Of a stretch of DNA of 64,000 nt, positions 62,278-64,000 are shown piece after piece. The notes under the pieces are model-generated. The model was not told the DNA's origin. It did not search any database and saw nothing but the letters and a program-made list of their open reading frames with translations. The position numbers were made by a program, and so were the translations under genes. The stretch comes from JADJSS01 sp964490845 (GTDB lineage: Bacteria > Bacteroidota > Bacteroidia > Chitinophagales > JADIYW01): positions 124,001 to 188,000 of the forward strand of contig CAZBED010000001.1 in the NCBI GenBank assembly GCA_964490845.1. Direction: 5' to 3'. Within the stretch, counting starts at the first letter, position 1. Each line of letters opens with the position of its first letter.

Positions 62278-64000
62278 TTTACAATTGATTTATAGGTTAT
62301 CATTAAGGAGAGTACATAATTGCGAAGCGGCTGTGCATAGCTTCGTAGGTTTTCATACCGGACATTCGTGATATTATTTATCTTGATAATACATTCTGCA
62401 TCGATATTTTTTGCGGGCAGCTTAGCGGAAACAAACATATCGATCAGGCTATAGGCTTTTAATTGAAACACTTTACTGTTTTCATCATCCGAGAAACGTT
62501 TGCCAACATACAGATAATTCATTCCCATTGTAAAATATTTATCTTCAAAGACAACATACGATTTAATGGAATGTATGGGTTTGTATCGGATATTGTTTCC
62601 ATTCAATCCGGTATTGCTCGCATCTTCCGCAATGACAGCGCGGTTATAGTTGTAATTAACAGAAAAACGAAACGCGTTTGTCGAATTCCACGTGATTGTA
62701 TGCTCCCATCTGGTCTCCACACCATAATGCCGTGTTTTCTTAATATTTTGAGGAGAATACAATCCCGAACTTTCCGGCACCCAAACAATATTATTGTATA
62801 TCGCCGAGTAATACGCCGAACCACTAATCATCATCCGGTAGAGAGCTGTTTTTTGAATCGGATTTAGATGCAGATTGTATTCCACACAATATCCATGTTC
62901 CGGCAACAGAAACTTATTGCCACCGGGTTGCCAGTACAAATCGTTCAAATCCGGATAACGGAATTTGTCCGCATAGCTAACAGAAGTGGTAATAATATTT
63001 CTATAATCGCTGTAGGACAGCGCGACACCAAATTGCGGTCTTATATATTTTCCGGCACCTAACTCCTGACGTACACTCGCATTCAGTGTTACATTCTTAA
63101 TGCTGTACTTCGCACCAGCAAACAATGCCCCGCGGTGCTGCTGTACGGTAGTATGCATATATTCCGTTACGCGGGCGACAGTCAGGTTATAATCCACTCC
63201 TGCATCCATCACCACGCCGTGCTTAAAGAAATGCCGGTAATTGATACTGTTTTGAAGCCCGTGCATATAATAAGGCGCATAAATTTTCTGAATACTGTCG
63301 TGATACAGCATGTAATCATAAATATACCCGCTTCGGATATACAACTGCGAAGACCTGAATATTTTTTGATACTTCACATAACTCTTAACAGTAAAATCGT
63401 CCTGATACTTACGGCTTTGTTCATATGTGCCCATCATTGCAGGAATTTCGTGCCTTTTGTGAAGAATATAATTACCAAAATCCAGCCGTTGATTTCTTTT
63501 CAAGCGCACACTGAGCTGATGAATCGCCGCCCATTGCTTTGTCGCATTGTGTTCATTCCGCACATACGGGTTATCAAACTTATAGTTGTCGTAATACGGA
63601 AAATTATTTTTAGCTGTCTGATAAAACGCCGATGATACAAACTGTATCTGATTATTGCCCGCCTGTAGTGAGAATCCTGTTTTATAATTTTGAAAAGACA
63701 TCGCATCTTGTCTCAAAGAAATACGCAGTTGCTTTTTAAATACCGGTTGATGATTCAGTAAAACAGCGCCGCCAAAATTGCCACTGCCAACCACCGCTGA
63801 AGATGCGTTGGTTACTATCTGGATGGAACTGCCCGTGTTTACCGGTATCAGCGACAAATCCATTGTTCCCAGGGTAGCAGAATTCAGTTTCAACCCATTC
63901 CATAAAACTGTAGTTTGGTCATCCGCAGTGCCACGCACACTGAAGGTGGCAATACCGCCGGTGCCATAACTGTACACCTGTGTCGGAGTGAAGTACTGCA
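62274..64000 (-). CDS. TonB-dependent outer membrane receptor, BtuB-like (partial)
   Basis: The frame is open to the end of the window and starts outside it; 575 codons are seen. The visible N-terminus is inside the plug domain ('YGTGGIATFSVRGTADDQTT', 'VLWNGLKLNSATLGTMDLSL'), the usual signature of BtuB-like receptors of Bacteroidota. About 20 beta strands follow, to the C-terminal 'NYVLSLMITYKSIVK'. With the overlapping YncE-type lipoprotein it probably takes up cobalamin or a similar corrinoid. A cobalamin riboswitch would be expected upstream, beyond 64000, and cannot be checked. Confidence 0.85.
   Translation of the reverse strand, partial: QYFTPTQVYSYGTGGIATFSVRGTADDQTTVLWNGLKLNSATLGTMDLSLIPVNTGSSIQIVTNASSAVVGSGNFGGAVLLNHQPVFKKQLRISLRQDAMSFQNYKTGFSLQAGNNQIQFVSSAFYQTAKNNFPYYDNYKFDNPYVRNEHNATKQWAAIHQLSVRLKRNQRLDFGNYILHKRHEIPAMMGTYEQSRKYQDDFTVKSYVKYQKIFRSSQLYIRSGYIYDYMLYHDSIQKIYAPYYMHGLQNSINYRHFFKHGVVMDAGVDYNLTVARVTEYMHTTVQQHRGALFAGAKYSIKNVTLNASVRQELGAGKYIRPQFGVALSYSDYRNIITTSVSYADKFRYPDLNDLYWQPGGNKFLLPEHGYCVEYNLHLNPIQKTALYRMMISGSAYYSAIYNNIVWVPESSGLYSPQNIKKTRHYGVETRWEHTITWNSTNAFRFSVNYNYNRAVIAEDASNTGLNGNNIRYKPIHSIKSYVVFEDKYFTMGMNYLYVGKRFSDDENSKVFQLKAYSLIDMFVSAKLPAKNIDAECIIKINNITNVRYENLRSYAQPLRNYVLSLMITYKSIVK

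Overview
The window looks like a chromosomal segment of a Bacteroidota bacterium, probably a Chitinophagales/Saprospirales-type environmental lineage. The evidence is as follows. Promoters carry the Bacteroidota -7 element TAnnTTTG, several with an upstream TTG about 19 nt away. Secreted proteins end in type IX secretion (T9SS) sorting domains of type A and type B. There is a PorP/SprF-OmpA fusion, a BtuB/BtuG-like pair, fused E1 alpha/beta, and a tmRNA whose tag (GENTFAMAA) is of the Bacteroidota kind. Species cannot be named from sequence alone.

Layout. 0-4 kb: a truncated exported protein, a SPOUT rRNA/tRNA methyltransferase, mutS, then tRNA-Gly(GCC) and tRNA-Leu(UAA), each followed by a hairpin terminator. 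4-8.1 kb: two paralogous large helical proteins of unknown function and a 68-residue ORF made almost entirely of IDPAGNK heptapeptides with its own terminator. 8.2-11.5 kb: hotdog thioesterase, prfC, Kir-type potassium channel. 11.5-28.8 kb: a surface-protein locus with three giant T9SS type B proteins (1282, 1587 and 2044 aa) built from tandem modules, a small exported protein, and a PorP/SprF-OmpA protein that probably belongs to their export or anchoring. 28.9-38.3 kb: UbiB-like kinase, PI-PLC-like lipoprotein, RluD-type pseudouridine synthase, lipB, sugar-phosphate isomerase, YraN, prfB with its programmed +1 frameshift, a 55-aa Cys-rich protein, two alpha/beta hydrolases. 38.4-43.2 kb: DUF2804 protein, sterol-desaturase-like protein inside a gene-poor stretch, PhoD-like phosphatase. 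43.2-49.9 kb: sulfotransferase plus WecG/TagA glycosyltransferase, Lrp/AsnC regulator, cystathionine beta-synthase-like enzyme, collagen-like lipoprotein, class I aldolase, PagL-like protein. 49.9-64 kb: fused E1 dehydrogenase, DUF1573 protein, aminotransferase, ssrA (tmRNA), lipoprotein, GT-C glycosyltransferase, M43 metalloprotease with type A sorting domain, a third helical unknown, and a BtuG-like lipoprotein overlapping a BtuB-like TonB receptor that runs off the window.

Most genes are housekeeping or envelope functions in short operons. Translation quality control is well represented: RF2, RF3 and tmRNA all lie here. The most unusual items are: the IDPAGNK repeat peptide gene; low-complexity intergenic word repeats that start at or within a few bases of stop codons in five of five cases; the exact modular register (16 x 66 aa followed directly by 7 x 51 aa) in the 2044-aa surface protein; a gene-free 970-bp region with an orphan terminator; and a decayed tRNA-like remnant at 47.9 kb. 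Everything rests on reading the sequence; no database search was run.
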